This document shows, piece by piece, positions 15,827 through 24,118 of a stretch of DNA of 64,000 bases; positions within the stretch are counted from its first letter, which is position 1, and every line of letters begins with the position of its first letter. The stretch comes from Nostocoides sp. Soil756 (GTDB taxonomy: Bacteria > Actinomycetota > Actinomycetes > Actinomycetales > Dermatophilaceae). The notes under the pieces were generated by a model. That model was not told the DNA's origin and made no database searches. It saw only the letters and a program-made list of their open reading frames with translations. The translations under genes were made by a program, and so were the position numbers. Location: assembly GCF_001428065.1 (NCBI RefSeq), contig NZ_LMSE01000006.1, positions 437-64,436 of the forward strand. Reading direction: 5' to 3'.

Positions 15827-16729
15827 ATGGCGCTGACCGACCTCTCCCGCTGCTCGGCCGCGAGCCGGCACCGCGGCGACCCGCTCGCGGGCTCCGCGCC
15901 CGTGGCGGCCCGCTGGCTGCTCGTCGAGCACCACGGCCCGTGGGCCAAGGCCCCGCTCGACACCGCGCCGATGACCGGTCGGGTGGGTCAGGAGATGGAG
16001 GCCGTCACGGCCTCCTACGGCGGCCGGGTGCTGCTCATCCGCCGCCAGGGGCGTCGGCTCGGCGATACCGGCGACCCCGCCTGGTACGCCGTCGACACCG
16101 TGCGCGGCACCTGGGTCCGTGGCACGTGGCGCACGGCCGAGGACCTCCTCGCGGCTGCCCACGCGCTCGGCCCCGCCCTGAGCAGCAGCGACGAGGACGC
16201 CGAACCGATGGTGCTGGTCTGCACCCACGGCACCCGCGACGCCTGCTGCGCGGTGCGGGGCCGCCCCATCGCGGCGCGGCTGGTCCGCGAGCGGCCCGGC
16301 GACGTGTGGGAGTGCACCCACCTGGGCGGCCACCGCTTCTCCGGCACGCTCTTGGTGCTGCCCGACGGTGCCTGCTACGGCCGGCTCGACACCGACGACG
16401 CCGCCGAGGTCGTCACCGAGCACCTGGCCGGGCGCATCTCGGCCCGCCACCTGCGCGGCATCACGCGCTACGACCCCGAGGTCCAGGCGGCCGTGGCCGC
16501 GGTGCTCGGCGAGTACGGCCCCACCGACAGCACCGACGCCGAGGCGGGGCTCGTCACGCCGGGCCGGGACGGTGCTCCGACCCGGGTCGAGGTGCTCGGC
16601 CACGGGCCGGTGCCCGAGCTGGTCCTGGTCGACGTCGTGCGCGAGGACCTGCCCGAGGCCCCGCTCAGCTGCGGCGCGGGCCCCAAGGCGCACGTGGCCT
16701 ACCGCACCACCCTCTCGCTGCCCGACTGA
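15827..16729 (+). CDS. Sucrase/ferredoxin-like family protein
   Basis: 300 aa. The conserved C-terminal half carries CTHGTRDACCAVRGRP and WECTHLGGHRFSGTLLVLPDG, the cysteine/histidine fingerprints of the thioredoxin-fold 2Fe-2S family named sucrase/ferredoxin-like. Yeast Apd1 and Aim32 are relatives with Cys/His-ligated clusters. The role in bacteria is not defined; an electron-carrier or redox-homeostasis function is a reasonable guess. The start follows a close -10 box. Its last 31 bp overlap the convergent phosphoesterase gene. Confidence 0.78.
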   Translation: MALTDLSRCSAASRHRGDPLAGSAPVAARWLLVEHHGPWAKAPLDTAPMTGRVGQEMEAVTASYGGRVLLIRRQGRRLGDTGDPAWYAVDTVRGTWVRGTWRTAEDLLAAAHALGPALSSSDEDAEPMVLVCTHGTRDACCAVRGRPIAARLVRERPGDVWECTHLGGHRFSGTLLVLPDGACYGRLDTDDAAEVVTEHLAGRISARHLRGITRYDPEVQAAVAAVLGEYGPTDSTDAEAGLVTPGRDGAPTRVEVLGHGPVPELVLVDVVREDLPEAPLSCGAGPKAHVAYRTTLSLPD

Positions 16730-18867
16730 CCGTCGGCGGCCGCGGCCGGCACGGCGGGGACGGTCGTGCGGGTGAGCGGCTCGTCGGCCGTGCAGGTGCG
16801 CCCGGGGTCGTTCGGGCGGGTGTCGATCCGGTCGCCGTTGATGATCGAGACGTCGTCGTAGGCGGGCCGGCCCTCGATGATGTCGTGGAAGCGGTAGCGC
16901 GTGAGCGACGACAGGCGGCACTTGGGGCCGAAGGTCAGGATGTCGAACGCCGACGGCTGGCCCTCGAGCTCCTCGCCGCCGTCGGGCGACTCCTGCGCGA
17001 CGAAGTGCACGAACGGGCCGCCGCCGGTGAACGTGCCCACCTGGATGCGGTTGCCCTCGAGGTCGCTCGAGTGCATGTGGCCGTTGAGCAGGACCCCGCC
17101 CTTCACCCCGTCGAGGGCCCAGGGTTCGTGCGAGACGACGACGTCGGGGGCGGGTCGGTCGGCGAACGCGCGCTGGAAGGCCTCGCGGGCCGGGCGTTGC
17201 TTCGCGGGCGAGCCGGTGCCCGAGTCGCCGAACCAGCGGGGGTCGTTGAAGCCGGCGATGCGGATGCCGCCCACGGTGACCTCGTCGTAGTCGCCGTTCG
17301 GGCCCTGGAGGAGGACCACGTTGGGGACGTCCTGGAGCCGGGTGAGCAGCGCGGTGTCGGTGGCGCTCATGGCGTCGTGGTTGCCGCGGACGAACAGGTA
17401 CGGGACGCCCAGCGAGGCGATGCCCTCGAACATGCCGGACGCGCTCGCCTCGGTGACGGTGCCGAAGTTCACGAGGTCTCCGGCGTCGATGACGATGTCG
17501 ATGCTCTCCTGCTCGACGATGGTGCGCATCAAGGGGTACTGGAGGCCGCCGTGGATGTCGCTGACGAGGAGCACGCGTAGCGCGGGGTCGAACTCGAGCG
17601 ACCCGGCGGCGTACTTCTGCTGGAGGGCGGTCGAGAGGGCCAGGAGGTTGCGCAGGTAGGGGACGGCCTGGGTGGCGCGGGTCTCGACGTCGCCGAGCAG
17701 GCCCTGGTTGCGCTGGAGGGTGCCCAGGATCTCGGTGGCGGTGAAGGTGCCCTGCCGGCTCGGCTGGTAGGTGGTGTAGACGCTGCCGGCGGTCCCGACG
17801 GTGGCGACGGTCCAGGCCACCACCGAGGCGGTGACCAGCCAGGGTGGCGGCCGGCGACGACGGCCCAGGGCCCACGCGCCGACGACGACCAGCACCAGGA
17901 GGGCGGCCCCGAGGGCGAAGCGCAGGAGCACGGCCACGCCCGCGTCGCGGATGGCGGTGTCGAGCTCCTGAGGGCCGGGGCGCAGGGACGCCAGGCTGAC
18001 CCGGGGTCGCGAGAGGACGTCGGCGATGCTGGCCTTGACCTGCGGGACGGTGCGGATGCCGGGGGCGAGGCCCGTGAAGGTGACCCGGACGTCGCCGAAG
18101 GTGGTCTCGGCCCGCAGCTCACCCGCCCGTCGAGGGTCGCCGTCGAGACTGACCGTCGCCTGGTAGGTGCGGGTCTGTGCGGTCACCGGGGCCAGCGACG
18201 TCGCCCCGACGCCCGCGACCACGCAGCCGGCGGTGAGCCCGACCGCGGCCAGCACGTGCGCCACTCGGCGTGAGCCCACGCGGTGCCCGGCCGACCACCA
18301 GACCCCCACGGCGGTCACCAGCGGCCACAGCACCGTGAGGGCGGCCACGACCCGCTCGTGCGCACCGAAGGAGTCGCCGCTCAGCCCGAACAGGAGCGAG
18401 GCGACGGCCAGGAGCAGGACGGCCCCGGCCGGCCACGCGACCCGGCGGCGCAGGACCACGGGCCCGTCCCGCCGCGCGCCCACCACGGGCCAGAGCGCGA
18501 GCAGGACGAACGACGCCGTCGCGACGGCCGTGTGCAGTGACGAGGACTCGGTGCGCGAGGGGAGGGGGGCCAACGCGACGGCGACGGTCGCGAGGCCACC
18601 GAGCGCCAGCGCGACGCGGCCCGCACGGCGGGCGGCCCCGAGGGCGGCGGCCGTGACGCAGTGGGCGAGGCCCGTCACCACCAGCGCGGTCGTCATCACC
18701 CAGCGGTGCGGGGTGGCGAGGGAGGCGAGGGCGCTGATGGACTCGCTGCGGGGGTCGAAGCCGGCCCCCACCAGGTCGGCAGCCCAGGTCCAGCCCCCGA
18801 CGAGGGCCACCACCGCGACGGTCGCGCTGGCGACTGCGGTGCGCGCCGCGCCGGGAGGTCGGGACAT
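16699..18867 (-). CDS. DUF998 membrane domain fused to a metallophosphoesterase
   Basis: 722 aa. Residues 1-225 form about six membrane segments resembling DUF998 (DPRSESISALAS; HRWVMTTALVVTG). A beta-rich extracytoplasmic stretch follows (about 232-305), then two more membrane helices (about 312-335 and 343-365), then a calcineurin-like phosphoesterase. The metal motifs are DIHG (437-440), GDLV (463-466), GNHD (495-498), SHEP and GHMH. From residue about 203 onward it resembles ordinary actinobacterial membrane-anchored metallophosphoesterases, so the DUF998 part looks like an added module. The predicted helix order places the phosphoesterase outside the membrane, but topology is uncertain. 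ATG 18867 follows TAGGGT by 7 nt. The substrate is unknown. Confidence 0.8.
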   Translation of the reverse strand: MSRPPGAARTAVASATVAVVALVGGWTWAADLVGAGFDPRSESISALASLATPHRWVMTTALVVTGLAHCVTAAALGAARRAGRVALALGGLATVAVALAPLPSRTESSSLHTAVATASFVLLALWPVVGARRDGPVVLRRRVAWPAGAVLLLAVASLLFGLSGDSFGAHERVVAALTVLWPLVTAVGVWWSAGHRVGSRRVAHVLAAVGLTAGCVVAGVGATSLAPVTAQTRTYQATVSLDGDPRRAGELRAETTFGDVRVTFTGLAPGIRTVPQVKASIADVLSRPRVSLASLRPGPQELDTAIRDAGVAVLLRFALGAALLVLVVVGAWALGRRRRPPPWLVTASVVAWTVATVGTAGSVYTTYQPSRQGTFTATEILGTLQRNQGLLGDVETRATQAVPYLRNLLALSTALQQKYAAGSLEFDPALRVLLVSDIHGGLQYPLMRTIVEQESIDIVIDAGDLVNFGTVTEASASGMFEGIASLGVPYLFVRGNHDAMSATDTALLTRLQDVPNVVLLQGPNGDYDEVTVGGIRIAGFNDPRWFGDSGTGSPAKQRPAREAFQRAFADRPAPDVVVSHEPWALDGVKGGVLLNGHMHSSDLEGNRIQVGTFTGGGPFVHFVAQESPDGGEELEGQPSAFDILTFGPKCRLSSLTRYRFHDIIEGRPAYDDVSIINGDRIDTRPNDPGRTCTADEPLTRTTVPAVPAAAADGQSGSERVVR

Positions 18868-18874
18868 GCGCCAC

Positions 18875-18880
18875 ACCCTA
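18875..18880 (-). promoter_or_regulatory. -10 box, leaderless phosphoesterase promoter
   Basis: Minus-strand TAGGGT ends 7 nt before ATG 18867. It is mirrored by the same hexamer driving the divergent HAD gene at 18939. Confidence 0.5.
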
Positions 18881-18938
18881 GGTCGACACCCTGGACGTCG
18901 GGCGCGGATGGCGGAGACGGTGCCGCCGGGCCCGGACC

Positions 18939-18944
18939 TAGGGT
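18939..18944 (+). promoter_or_regulatory. -10 box, leaderless HAD phosphatase promoter
   Basis: TAGGGT ends 7 nt before ATG 18952. Confidence 0.5.
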
Positions 18945-18951
18945 GATCCCC

Positions 18952-19638
18952 ATGCCCTCGACCCGCGTCCCAGCCGCCCTGACCCGGACCTTCGCGGGGG
19001 TGCTGCTCGACATGGACGGCACCCTCATCGACTCCATCGGGGCGGTCGAGCGGTCGTGGCTGCGGTGGTGCCAGGAGCACGACGTCGACCCCCGACGGCT
19101 TGCGGGCTTCCACGGCGTCACCGCGCGCAACCTCATCGCCGAGCTGCTGCCCGAGGCGCAGCGCGACGCCGCCCACGACCGCATCGTCGAGCTCGAGGTG
19201 GCCGACGTCGACGGCATCGCGGTGCTGCCCGGTGCGGCCGAGCTGCTGGGGCTGCTGCGCGCCGCCGGGGTGCCGACGGCCATCGTCACGTCCTCGAGCG
19301 ACCCGTTGGCCGAGGCACGGCTGCGCGCCACCGGGCTGGCGCGCCCCGACGTCGTCGTCACCGCCGACCACGTCGAGCGCGGCAAGCCCTGGCCCGACCC
19401 CTGGCTGCTGGGCGCCGAGCGGCTCGGGCTCGACCCCGCCGACTGCCTGGTGGTCGAGGACGCCGTGGCGGGGCTGCGCGCGGCGCGGGCGGCCGGCTGT
19501 GGGGGGCTGGTCGCGGTGGAGAACACGATGGAGCGCGCCGAGCTGGAGCCGGAGTCCGACCTCGTGGTGCGCGACCTCGCGGCGCTGGTCGTCGAGGCCG
19601 TGGGGCGTGGGGTCCGTGTGGTGGGTGTCGAGGCATAG
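18952..19638 (+). CDS. HAD family hydrolase (beta-phosphoglucomutase/sugar phosphatase type)
   Basis: 228 aa HAD subfamily IA. Motif I DMDGTLIDS (nucleophile and acid Asp) is at about 20-28, motif II TSSS near 110, the motif III Lys is in GKPWPDPWL, and motif IV is VVEDAVAGLRAARAAG. The helical cap sits between motifs I and II. This arrangement is shared by small sugar-phosphate phosphatases (GPP/YniC-like) and beta-phosphoglucomutase. Phosphatase activity is more likely, because the usual mutase partner genes are missing. Divergent from the phosphoesterase, with a mirrored leaderless promoter. Confidence 0.82.
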   Translation: MPSTRVPAALTRTFAGVLLDMDGTLIDSIGAVERSWLRWCQEHDVDPRRLAGFHGVTARNLIAELLPEAQRDAAHDRIVELEVADVDGIAVLPGAAELLGLLRAAGVPTAIVTSSSDPLAEARLRATGLARPDVVVTADHVERGKPWPDPWLLGAERLGLDPADCLVVEDAVAGLRAARAAGCGGLVAVENTMERAELEPESDLVVRDLAALVVEAVGRGVRVVGVEA

Positions 19639-19641
19639 GGT
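19636..19641 (+). promoter_or_regulatory. -10 box, leaderless flavoprotein promoter
   Basis: TAGGGT overlaps the HAD stop codon and ends 7 nt before GTG 19649, suggesting an internal start for the flavoprotein gene. Confidence 0.4.
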
Positions 19642-19648
19642 CTGAGCC

Positions 19649-21322
19649 GTGGATGCCGACGCCGTCGTCGTGGGAGCCGGGCTCGCCGGCCTCGTCGCCG
19701 CGTGCGAGCTCGCCGACGCCCAGCGCTCGGTCGTGCTGCTCGACCAGGAGTCCGAGGCCAACCTGGGGGGCCAGGCGTGGTGGAGCTTCGGCGGCCTGTT
19801 CCTCGTCGACAGCCCCGAGCAGCGCCGGATGGGCGTCCACGACTCCCTCGAGCTGGCGTGGCAGGACTGGCAGGGCAGCGCGGGGTGGGACCGCCTCGTC
19901 GCACCCGACGGCGGGCCGGGCCCGGACCACTGGGGCCGCGAGTGGGCGCGCTCGTACGTCGAGTGGGCCGCCGGCGAGAAGCGCGCCTGGCTGCGCGAGC
20001 GCGGGGTGTCGTTCTTCCCGGTCGTCGGCTGGGCCGAACGGGGCGACGGCACCAGCGGCGGCCACGGCAACTCGGTGCCGCGCTTCCACATCCCGTGGGG
20101 GACGGGCACCGGCCTAGTCGCGCCGTTCGAGAAGCGGGTCCGGGAGCACATGGCCGGCGGCCGGATCGTCTACCGGCCGCGGCACCGGGTCGACGAGCTG
20201 GTGACCAGCGTCGGTGCCGTCACGGGGGTGCGCGGCGCGGTGCTGGCGCCCGACGCCTCACCGCGCGGGGTGGCCAGCAACCGCGAGGTCACCGGCGGCT
20301 TCGAGTACGGCGCCGAGGTCGTGCTGGTCGCCGCGGGCGGCATCGGCGGCGACCACTCGCTGGTGCGCGCCCACTGGCCCTCCCGTCTGGGGGAGGCGCC
20401 TCGCGACCTGCTCACCGGGGTCCCGGCCCACGTCGACGGCCGGATGCTCGCCATCACCGAGGCGGCCGGCGGCGCGGTGGTCAACCGCGACCGGATGTGG
20501 CACTACACCGAGGGCGTGCGCAACTGGGACCCGGTCTGGCCGGGGCACGGCATCCGCATCCTGCCGGGCCCGAGCTCGCTCTGGTTCGACGCGCACGGCG
20601 ACCGGTTGCCGAGCCCCTTCCTGCCCGGGTTCGACACCCTCGGCACGCTCGGGCACCTGCGGCGCACCGGGGCCGAGCACTCCTGGTTCGTCCTCAACCG
20701 CTCGATCGTCGGCAAGGAGTTCGCGCTCTCGGGCTCGGAGCAGAACCTCGACCTCACCGAGCGCCGCTACCGCGACGTGCTGCGGCGGCCGGTCACGAAG
20801 GTGCAGCCGTCGGTACAGGCCTTCCTCGACCACGGCGAGGACTGGCTCACCGCCGACACCCTCGACCAGCTGGTGGCGCGGATGAACGCCCTCGAGCCCG
20901 ACCATCCGATCGACGCCGCGCACCTGACGCGCCAGGTCGTCGAGCGCGACCGGCAGGTCGACAACGAGTTCACCAAGGACGCGCAGGTCGCGGCCATCCG
21001 GGTGGCTCGGCGCTACCGCGGCGACCGGCTCACCAAGCGCGCGTTCCCGCTGCACCGCATCCTCGACCCCAAGCACGGGCCGCTGGTGGCGGTGCGGCTG
21101 CGGGTGCTGTCGCGCAAGACCCTCGGTGGTCTGCACACCGACCTCTCGGGGCAAGTGCTCGACACGGCCGGTTCACCGGTGCCCGGGCTGTACGCCGCCG
21201 GTGAGGTGGCCGGGTTCGGCGGCGGCGGCGTGCACGGGTACCGCGCCCTCGAGGGCACGTTCGTGGGCGGATGCCTGTTCAGCGGGCGCGAGGCCGGGCG
21301 GGCGGCGGCGGCCGCGCTCTGA
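19649..21322 (+). CDS. FAD-binding dehydrogenase (KstD/fumarate-reductase flavoprotein family)
   Basis: 557 aa. The N-terminal dinucleotide motif is VVGAGLAGLVAACELA, followed by the acidic strand end LLDQESEANLGGQAWWS. The long FAD_binding_2 domain ends in the family signature GLYAAGEVAGFGGGGVHGYRALEGTFVGGCLFSG (given by its key Gly and Glu residues near 508-541). This subfamily is usually annotated as FAD-binding dehydrogenase and is related to 3-ketosteroid-delta1-dehydrogenase. No steroid genes are nearby, so the substrate is open. It lies 10 nt after the HAD gene. Confidence 0.8.
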   Translation: MDADAVVVGAGLAGLVAACELADAQRSVVLLDQESEANLGGQAWWSFGGLFLVDSPEQRRMGVHDSLELAWQDWQGSAGWDRLVAPDGGPGPDHWGREWARSYVEWAAGEKRAWLRERGVSFFPVVGWAERGDGTSGGHGNSVPRFHIPWGTGTGLVAPFEKRVREHMAGGRIVYRPRHRVDELVTSVGAVTGVRGAVLAPDASPRGVASNREVTGGFEYGAEVVLVAAGGIGGDHSLVRAHWPSRLGEAPRDLLTGVPAHVDGRMLAITEAAGGAVVNRDRMWHYTEGVRNWDPVWPGHGIRILPGPSSLWFDAHGDRLPSPFLPGFDTLGTLGHLRRTGAEHSWFVLNRSIVGKEFALSGSEQNLDLTERRYRDVLRRPVTKVQPSVQAFLDHGEDWLTADTLDQLVARMNALEPDHPIDAAHLTRQVVERDRQVDNEFTKDAQVAAIRVARRYRGDRLTKRAFPLHRILDPKHGPLVAVRLRVLSRKTLGGLHTDLSGQVLDTAGSPVPGLYAAGEVAGFGGGGVHGYRALEGTFVGGCLFSGREAGRAAAAAL

Positions 21323-21560
21323 CGGGTGGCCGGCGCGCCAGAACCCCGCACCTGCGGAGTTGTTGCGGTGGGAGCAGCCCCTCGCGCGCAACAACCCGGC
21401 ACGTGGCTGAGTGTCGTGGCGGGACAGCCGCCTCATTCGTGGGGTTGACCTCCCGTGTCGCCGCAGCCCGCTACTGTTCCGCCCGGGGGTCCGGATGGCT
21501 CCACGCCGGGCGGCCCATCCCGAGGCAGGCTACGGCCGACACGTAGGGAGCTCTGGAACG
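21323..21560. promoter_or_regulatory. Intergenic region: hairpin, then likely promoter
   Basis: GTTGTTGCG (21359-21367) pairs with CGCAACAAC (21387-21395) and probably ends the flavoprotein transcript. Further on, TTGACC (21445-21450) and TACTGT (21472-21477) could be promoter elements of the next gene, although the 21-bp spacer is long. TAGGGAG just before ATG 21561 may act as its ribosome-binding site. Confidence 0.4.
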
Positions 21561-22166
21561 ATGATCACGTCGGTGGTGAAGGTGGTGGCGGGGGGCGTCG
21601 TCGTGGCGATCCTCCTGATCGGGGGACTCGTCGTGGCGACCACGCAGGGTTGGTCCCTCCCCTTCGGGAGTCGAAGCGAAAGCCGGGACTCCCAGGTCAT
21701 CCAGGCGATCGAGCGCACGCAGGAGGTCTCGTTGGTCAGCCTCAGCATCCAGGGCATCGCGTCGCAGAAGACGAACGCCACCCTGTTCGGGAAGGCCATC
21801 CCCGGGTCGACCAGCAGTGTGTTCCTGCAGTACACCTTCAAGGGGAAGCTCGGCATCGACGGGGCCGCGGCGAAGGTGGCGACGGTCGGGCAGAGCGCCT
21901 ACCGGGTCACCGTGCCGGAGTTCATCTTCATCGGTTACGACGAGCCGACGTTCGAGGTCGCCACGGAGGCCGGCGACTTCCTGAGCTGGACCGCGCCGGA
22001 GCCTGACAAGCTCAAGATGGTGAACGAGATCCTCGACCAGAAGGCCCAGCAGAAGTACCTCGACTCGAACCAGGGCGTCCTGAAGGACCAGGCGAAGACC
22101 TTCTACACGACGTTGATCACGACCATCGACCCGGCCGCGGTGGTCACGATGGAGTTCGCGTCCTGA
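21561..22166 (+). CDS. Membrane-anchored hypothetical protein, DUF4230-like
   Basis: 201 aa. One N-terminal membrane helix (about residues 4-27) is followed by an exported domain. The order of features, with a paired helix VIQAIERTQEVSLVS, then an LFG segment, then YTFKGKLGID and a later YRVTVPEF strand, resembles DUF4230 proteins, whose function is unknown. This is a pattern match by eye and could be wrong. The codon choice and overall composition are visibly less GC-extreme than the neighbours, and it is flanked by stem-loops, so it may be an acquired gene. Confidence 0.6.
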   Translation: MITSVVKVVAGGVVVAILLIGGLVVATTQGWSLPFGSRSESRDSQVIQAIERTQEVSLVSLSIQGIASQKTNATLFGKAIPGSTSSVFLQYTFKGKLGIDGAAAKVATVGQSAYRVTVPEFIFIGYDEPTFEVATEAGDFLSWTAPEPDKLKMVNEILDQKAQQKYLDSNQGVLKDQAKTFYTTLITTIDPAAVVTMEFAS

Positions 22167-22197
22167 CCCACCGAGGTGGGCCTCGGTCCTTCACGCC

Positions 22198-22227
22198 GGG
22201 AAACCGGTTCCGCAAGAACGGTTTCCC
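22198..22227. terminator. Hairpin terminator
   Basis: GGGAAACCG pairs perfectly with CGGTTTCCC, with an extra inner TTC/GAA pairing and a CGCAA loop. It lies between the convergent ends of the DUF4230-like gene and the dehydrogenase, so it can act in both directions. Confidence 0.75.
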
Positions 22228-22247
22228 AGGTTGAGGTCGGCCCGACG

Positions 22248-23270
22248 TCAGGCGGTGGGGTCGACCAGGACCTTGAGGCTCGTGGGGTCGCTGCGCAGCG
22301 TCTCGAGCGCGGCGCCGTACTCCGACAGCGGGAACCGGTGCGTGACCAGCCCGTCGGTGCGGACACGGCCCGAGCGCAGCCAGGCCAAGGACCGGTCCAT
22401 GCAGTCGACCTGGGCGAAGGAACCCTTCACGGTCAGCTGCCGCCGGAACACGTCGTACGGGCTGAGCGGGATGCGGGCGTCCTCGGCGCACATCCCGTAG
22501 ACGAACACGGTGCCGTTGGTCGCGGTCAGGCCCGGCAGGGTCGCGACCACGGCCGCCGCCCCGGTGACGTCGACCGTCACGTCGAACCCGCCGGGCTGCA
22601 GTGCGGCCAGGGTGCGCGCGGTGGCCTCGGCGTCGCGGGTCACCGGCACCACCCGGTCGACGCCGAAGGACTCGGCCAGCGCCAGCTTGAACGCCGTCGG
22701 CGCCGCCATCGTCACCCGGCCGGCCCCGCCGTGCAGCAGCAGCTGGGCCAGCAGCAGCCCGGTCGTGCCGGCCCCCACCACCAGCACGTCGGCCCCGGGG
22801 CGCAGGCCCAGCACGTCCATCCCGTGCACCGCGCACGCGAGCGGCTCGGCGAACACGGCGACCTCGGCGGGCAGGTCGTCGGCCTGGTAGACCTTGTGCG
22901 CCGGGCTGACGATCGACTCGGCGAACCCGCCGGGCGCGTTGACCCCGAGGGACAGGAAGTCCTCGCAGAACAGGTGGTGGCCGCGCGAGCACTCCGGGCA
23001 GTGTCCGCAGGCCGAGGCGTTGTCGACGGCCACCCGCTGGCCCACCCTCAGGTGCCCGACCCCGTCGCCCACCTCGCGCACGACGCCGGTCGACTCGTGC
23101 CCCGGTGTCAGGGGGAACGCCGCGAAGAACCCGCCCTCGTGCAGGTGCAGGTCGGTGCCGCAGACCCCGGCGCGGTCGACGTCGACCACCACCTGGCCCG
23201 GGCCGGCGCTGGGGCGCTGGACCTCCTGGACGGCGAAGGACCGGGGCCGGTCGTAGACCACTGCGCGCAT
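22248..23270 (-). CDS. Zinc-dependent alcohol dehydrogenase (polyol type)
   Basis: 340 aa MDR family. The catalytic zinc site is AGVCGTD (Cys about 37) with GHE downstream. The structural zinc site is intact (CGHCPECSRGHHLFC, four Cys near 89-103). The Rossmann motif is GAGTTG. The overall pattern is close to sorbitol/arabinitol and threonine-type dehydrogenases, oxidising a secondary alcohol with NAD(P). The pentose locus 7 kb away makes a polyol such as xylitol or arabinitol plausible but not shown. An AGGAGG site precedes the ATG. Confidence 0.83.
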   Translation of the reverse strand: MRAVVYDRPRSFAVQEVQRPSAGPGQVVVDVDRAGVCGTDLHLHEGGFFAAFPLTPGHESTGVVREVGDGVGHLRVGQRVAVDNASACGHCPECSRGHHLFCEDFLSLGVNAPGGFAESIVSPAHKVYQADDLPAEVAVFAEPLACAVHGMDVLGLRPGADVLVVGAGTTGLLLAQLLLHGGAGRVTMAAPTAFKLALAESFGVDRVVPVTRDAEATARTLAALQPGGFDVTVDVTGAAAVVATLPGLTATNGTVFVYGMCAEDARIPLSPYDVFRRQLTVKGSFAQVDCMDRSLAWLRSGRVRTDGLVTHRFPLSEYGAALETLRSDPTSLKVLVDPTA

Positions 23271-23413
23271 GGTGCCTCCTGGGTTCGGGGCCCGGAGCCG
23301 GCCTGCTGCGCACGGTAGTCGCCGCGGCGGCCTCGGCGTGCCCGTGCCCGTCGGTGGACGTCGGTACGCTCTGCTCGTACTGGGGGCCGACGCAGACAGG
23401 GGGAGGACAGCCG

Positions 23414-24118
23414 GTGAACGCGCTGCTCACCGGGCTGGGGCGGGTCCTCGGCCTGGAGCTCGTCGGTCGACTGTCGGCCGGGATGCCCGAGCTGTGGGCC
23501 CGCCGCCTGCTCGTCGCGGTCGTGCTGGTCGTCAACCTCGGCCCGCTCCTCGCGGTGCTCTCCGGCGTCATCGGCTACGGCGACGTCTGGCTCTGGCTCG
23601 CGCTCGAGGTCGTCACCATCTACGCCTGGACCCTGGTGCGCGGTCTGCTCGCGCCGGCCGGCGCCCGTCGCTGGGGCACCCTGTTCTTCGGCATCCACTA
23701 CGGGATGTTCGCGCTGGTGCCCTTCCTCGTCGGCCTCGGCACCGTGCTGCCCACGGCTCCGCTGCGCAGCCCGGTGCTCACCGTCGTGGTGCTCGGCGGG
23801 GTCGGGTTCCTGGCGGCCGGCTGGGGGATGGCCGACCGGCTGCGCGCCCGGACGCCCGTCTCGATCGGTGACTACGTGCGTGCCTACGCCCGGATGGCGC
23901 TCGCCTACGTCGCGCTCTTCCTCCCGTTCGTCGGGCAGCACGACGGGAAGGAGCTCGTCCCGCTCGGTCGGCCGCTCGAGCTCACCCTCGCAGTGGTGGT
24001 GCTGCTGGCCAAGCTGGCCCTCGAGCTGCTCCTGGGCGTCGGGCTGCGGCGGCACGCCGACGGGCGCGCCTACCTCCTGGGTCGCCCGGTCGTCATCACG
24101 TCGCGGCGCACGGCGTGA
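23414..24118 (+). CDS. DUF6498-like integral membrane protein
   Basis: 234 aa with about six hydrophobic segments. The FFGIHYGMFALV motif (near residue 92) matches my recollection of the DUF6498 signature. Function unknown. GTG 23414 has GGGGGAGG upstream. Its stop overlaps the MFS gene start (GTGA), so the two are co-translated. The 143-bp divergent region before it shows no clear operator. Confidence 0.6.
   Translation: MNALLTGLGRVLGLELVGRLSAGMPELWARRLLVAVVLVVNLGPLLAVLSGVIGYGDVWLWLALEVVTIYAWTLVRGLLAPAGARRWGTLFFGIHYGMFALVPFLVGLGTVLPTAPLRSPVLTVVVLGGVGFLAAGWGMADRLRARTPVSIGDYVRAYARMALAYVALFLPFVGQHDGKELVPLGRPLELTLAVVVLLAKLALELLLGVGLRRHADGRAYLLGRPVVITSRRTA

Noticed and set aside
23271-23413. Operator in the divergent dehydrogenase/DUF6498 region
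   Set aside because: I found no convincing dyad or repeated element there.
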